The notes under the pieces are model-generated. The model searched no databases. It saw nothing but the letters and a program-made list of their open reading frames with translations, and was not told the origin of the DNA. Shown in pieces: positions 5,511-7,676 of a stretch of 7,676 nt of DNA (positions are counted from its first letter, which is position 1; each line of letters begins with the position of its first letter). The position numbers and the translations under genes were made by a program. The stretch lies in assembly GCA_028716025.1 (NCBI GenBank), contig JAQUQP010000085.1, positions 1 through 7,676 on the forward strand. The letters are read 5' to 3'. The DNA comes from a bacterium (GTDB lineage Bacteria > UBA6262).

Positions 5511-6211
5511 AACTGGACATCTTTAAAAATGAGGTCTTTGAATTCCAGGATCTTCTGCCAGAGCCAGGACCAGATCGTCGCGCAAGTGGCCAGGCTGGAC
5601 CGCAAGAACAGCCCTAAGTCAATATCTTCCGGCACCATCAGTTTAAGTATCAAAGTAGCCACTATAATATTAAAAAGGATGATCAAAGTCAAGGAAAAAA
5701 GTCGACCGGTTTTTTTGATGTCGGATTGGCCCAAACTGAAGGCGTAAACCAGCAGCGCCAGGTGGAAAGAAAAGGTGAACCCGATGGCGAAAATTATGTA
5801 TAAAAAGAACTGGTCGGCCCGGCCAAAGGCCTTCAGGATGAAGTAGACCACGACCACCAGGAAAGTATACAGCGGGAAGAAATACGGGGCCAGGTTGATC
5901 AGGAAATTGGTCTTGGTCAGGACGACGCGGCCGCTGGCGGCGCGCACGGTAAAATCCTTGACCCGGCCGCCGAATATCAGGCACCATAGGGCGTGCGTCA
6001 ATTCATGGCCGAAGACGTAGGTGCGGATAGGTTTGAAGAAAGCCAGCTGGAAGGCCAGGTAGGTCAGAAACCCCCCGAAAAAACAATATTGGACGCTGCC
6101 ACTGTTAATGGTGAAAGCGCCCAATTGGGTGAGAAATGAATGGAAGCAGGCTAGTACCGCGGGGATCAGCAATAACCCCAGGATGAATTTTACCAGGCTT
6201 TTATTTTTCAT
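5498..6211 (-). CDS. Polytopic membrane protein with HExxH motif, M50-like metallopeptidase
   Basis: A 237-residue inner-membrane protein with about six hydrophobic segments (around 8-27, 43-60, 72-81, 107-128, 135-160 and 172-193). HELTH at 69-73 in a membrane-adjacent segment (VFGHELTHALWCLIFGG) is the zinc-binding signature of M50-type intramembrane proteases. NLAPYFFPLYT (106-116) may be the second M50 motif (classically NxxPxxxxDG, but here without the DG). GQSDI at 161-165 could supply the third ligand. I chose ATG 6211, not a longer frame from 6283, because it sits in TGATG sharing bases with the stop of the preceding gene and starts a natural MKNKSLVKFILG membrane anchor. The substrate is unknown. 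It could be a non-proteolytic homologue; the HExxH itself is unmistakable. Confidence 0.7.
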   Translation of the reverse strand: MKNKSLVKFILGLLLIPAVLACFHSFLTQLGAFTINSGSVQYCFFGGFLTYLAFQLAFFKPIRTYVFGHELTHALWCLIFGGRVKDFTVRAASGRVVLTKTNFLINLAPYFFPLYTFLVVVVYFILKAFGRADQFFLYIIFAIGFTFSFHLALLVYAFSLGQSDIKKTGRLFSLTLIILFNIIVATLILKLMVPEDIDLGLFLRSSLATCATIWSWLWQKILEFKDLIFKDVQLWQI

Positions 6212-7458
6212 CACGTCGCTAAGATTTCTTTTATCTCCACGGCCGCGCGGTTCATTTGTTTGCGCAGGAGATTGAGGTCGCACTTACCCTCATTCTGGCC
6301 GATGTCCATGTAGATCTCGAACAGCCGGTTGACCATGGTTTCCTCGATGCGCCCCCACTGGCTCAGCACCGGGTAGTACCGGACCGTTTTCAATATTTCG
6401 GTAAAAGCCACGAACCGGGGATTGGTCAGGAAATATTGCGTATGGAAGGCTTTCTTTACCGCCGGTATGGTGCCGCAGGATTTGGCGTAATAAATTTGCG
6501 CCTCCACGCCGCTCAGGAACTTCAGGAACTCCCAGGCCTCTTTCTGGTAAAGGGAATTCCTCATGATGCCCAGGGCGCTGCCGCCGGCAAAGGAAAAACT
6601 GCCTTTGGGCCCCGCCGGGAAGCCGGTGGCCAGGCAATGCTTGGCGATGTCGATATTGTAGAAAGATTCAGTATAAGCCATGCTGAAGACGTCGATTACG
6701 TTGCTGACGCAAATGCTATAGGCACCCTGGAAATACTCGACGCTGAGCTGGGCCGGGTCCAGACCGACGCAATGCACAGGGATCAAACCCTGGGTAAACA
6801 GGTTGAAATAGAATTCCAGCCCTTTCAGCGAGGCTTCGCTGTTAATGACCACTTCTTTGGTGTCCTGGTCATAAATATCACCGCCGGCGGCCCACACAAA
6901 GGGCATAACGTTATGGACCAGTTCCCCGGTCTTGAGGCCCGCCCCCATGCCCAAGGCCGGTATTTTTTTGCCGCCGACCTCCACGTTGTTGATGATCTTG
7001 CTGGATTGCACGAAAGAATCCCAGGTGGCTATATCCTTGATGGTGAGATTGCATTTTTTCAGGGTATCTTCCCGGTAATACATGCCCCGGGCGTCGATGA
7101 ACCAGGGCAGGGCGCTGATCACCCCGTTATCGGGAGAGATACAGGTTTTGAGAATTGAGCTGTCGAAAGCTTCGGCACCGCCTACTTCCGCGATCCGGTC
7201 GTTGAGCTCCAGCAGGTACCCCTGCTGGGCCAGGTACCCGATCCAGGTTGATCCTATTTGCACCACATCCGGGGCGTGCGTGCTGCTTTTGACGCCCAGC
7301 AGTTCTTCCCAGACCGTGTTCCAGTTCTTCAGTTCCAGGTTGATCTTTATTTGGGGGTGGTCTTTCTCGAACAAGTCGACGAACAGGGTTACGACATCGT
7401 TCATGTAGCTGTTGTTGCTCGAAATAAACCAGACATTCAGGATTATCCTGTCACTCAT
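6211..7458 (-). CDS. Family-1 extracellular-type solute-binding protein without signal peptide
   Basis: The 415 residues have the fold signatures of ABC-transporter sugar-binding proteins: an N-terminal strand ILNVWFISS, HAPDVVQIGSTWIGYLAQQG (61-80), ALPWFIDARGMYYRED (116-131), AAGGDIYD (190-197) and FPAGPKGSFSFAGGSALGI (280-298). Such proteins normally capture sugars or oligosaccharides in the periplasm or as lipoproteins. Here the domain begins at residue 5 with no signal peptide or lipobox. An in-frame TAA 12 codons upstream, with no initiator between, rules out a hidden leader. Seven cysteines (106, 136, 230, 250, 275, 328, 393) also fit a cytoplasmic location. No permease or ATPase is adjacent. 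It shares bases with the membrane protease start (TGATG). A role as an intracellular sensor is inference. Confidence 0.85.
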   Translation of the reverse strand: MSDRIILNVWFISSNNSYMNDVVTLFVDLFEKDHPQIKINLELKNWNTVWEELLGVKSSTHAPDVVQIGSTWIGYLAQQGYLLELNDRIAEVGGAEAFDSSILKTCISPDNGVISALPWFIDARGMYYREDTLKKCNLTIKDIATWDSFVQSSKIINNVEVGGKKIPALGMGAGLKTGELVHNVMPFVWAAGGDIYDQDTKEVVINSEASLKGLEFYFNLFTQGLIPVHCVGLDPAQLSVEYFQGAYSICVSNVIDVFSMAYTESFYNIDIAKHCLATGFPAGPKGSFSFAGGSALGIMRNSLYQKEAWEFLKFLSGVEAQIYYAKSCGTIPAVKKAFHTQYFLTNPRFVAFTEILKTVRYYPVLSQWGRIEETMVNRLFEIYMDIGQNEGKCDLNLLRKQMNRAAVEIKEILAT

Positions 7459-7496
7459 GATTCCCTTTCCTTCCGCGCGTAATCGATGTTATACAT

Positions 7497-7527
7497 AAGA
7501 TAAACATACTTGGTTGTGCTTTGTCAA
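7497..7527 (-). promoter_or_regulatory. Sigma-70-type promoter for the binding protein-protease-recX operon
   Basis: A perfect TTGACA (7522-7527, minus strand) is followed by TATCTT (7497-7502) at a long 19-nt spacing. It lies about 40 nt above the ATG at 7458, which has a good AAGGAAAGGG Shine-Dalgarno. The gene before it ends at 7554, so this is the natural start of a new transcript. Confidence 0.5.
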
Positions 7528-7553
7528 CAAAATATTTAGACGGTTATCCGCTA

Positions 7554-7676
7554 TTATTCTTTTTCACCGAATACCTGGGCGCTGAAAGTATAAAGCTCGC
7601 AGTCCTGGTTCCTCCAGGAATTGGCAGGCAGGCCGGCCTTTTGGGCGCAGAGCTCGTCCAGGAACTGTTCCCGGCT
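7554..7676 (-). CDS. C-terminal end of an unrecognised protein; 5' part outside window
   Basis: An open frame enters from the window edge and runs 40 residues to a TAA, directly followed by a TAG (tandem stops at 7551-7556). The visible part contains SREQFLDELCAQKAGLPANS, then WRNQDCELYTFSAQVFGEKE. Codon choice (GCC, CTG, GGC, TTC) matches the neighbouring host genes, which supports a real coding end. I do not recognise the family and cannot assign a function from so short a tail. Confidence 0.65.
   Translation of the reverse strand, partial: SREQFLDELCAQKAGLPANSWRNQDCELYTFSAQVFGEKE

Noticed and set aside
6212..6283. Longer start of the membrane protease gene at 6283
   Set aside because: The extra 24 residues are hydrophilic, overlap the end of the binding protein gene by about 70 bp and lie ahead of a natural coupled start in TGATG.
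6256..7158. 300-codon plus-strand open frame
   Set aside because: It lies antisense to the solute-binding protein gene, has no family resemblance, and is a by-product of GC-rich codon use. The other long plus-strand frames (for example 272-769, 1438-1809, 5040-5747) are rejected for the same reason.
7541..7550. Terminator hairpin after the gene ending at 7554
   Set aside because: CGGTTATCCG gives only a 3-bp stem and there is no clean T-tract.

Overview
The window comes from an anaerobic bacterium. NrdR and RecX are bacterial proteins, and the only ribonucleotide reductase visible is the oxygen-sensitive class III enzyme (NrdD/NrdG). Apart from one AT-rich island, base composition is moderate (about half G+C). 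I cannot place the phylum; an uncultured anaerobic lineage is plausible, but that is a guess. Every gene I can support is on the minus strand, so the story reads from high to low coordinates.

Region by region: (1) 7554-7676 is the C-terminal end of an unrecognised gene. (2) A TTGACA promoter precedes a tightly coupled trio: a family-1 solute-binding-like protein with no signal peptide (6211-7458), a polytopic membrane protein with an HExxH zinc-protease motif (5498-6211) and recX (5028-5510). (3) A second TTGACA promoter, overlain by two NrdR boxes 31 bp apart, starts an anaerobic ribonucleotide reductase operon: nrdR (4402-4905), a glutaredoxin-like gene (4146-4415), then, after an interruption, nrdG (1132-1869) and nrdD (1-1051, running off the window).

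The interruption (about 1891-4146) is an AT-rich (roughly one-third G+C) restriction-modification cassette: a cytosine-C5 DNA methyltransferase, a probable type II restriction endonuclease of a family I do not recognise, and a Vsr mismatch endonuclease, packed 0-2 bp apart. A 9-bp direct repeat (TATTCGAAG on the plus strand) lies exactly at its two edges. Removing the cassette and one repeat copy restores a gap of 11 nt between the glutaredoxin-like gene and nrdG, with a ribosome-binding site over the stop codon. The cassette therefore appears to have inserted cleanly into a pre-existing nrdR-grx-nrdG-nrdD operon.

The methyltransferase carries an in-frame TAG at codon 150, with perfect homology continuing on the other side. 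This is a nonsense mutation, an assembly error or a split enzyme. It matters because the adjacent endonuclease looks full length. TAG is also the normal terminator of recX and of the endonuclease here, so general reassignment of TAG is unlikely.

How the parts work together: NrdR senses nucleotides through its ATP-cone and is expected to repress its own operon. NrdG generates the glycyl radical on NrdD, and the redoxin may supply electrons to NrdD. After the insertion, nrdG and nrdD must be transcribed through, or from, the restriction cassette. No RNA genes, CRISPR arrays or transposases were seen, and no gene-free stretch exceeds 300 bases.
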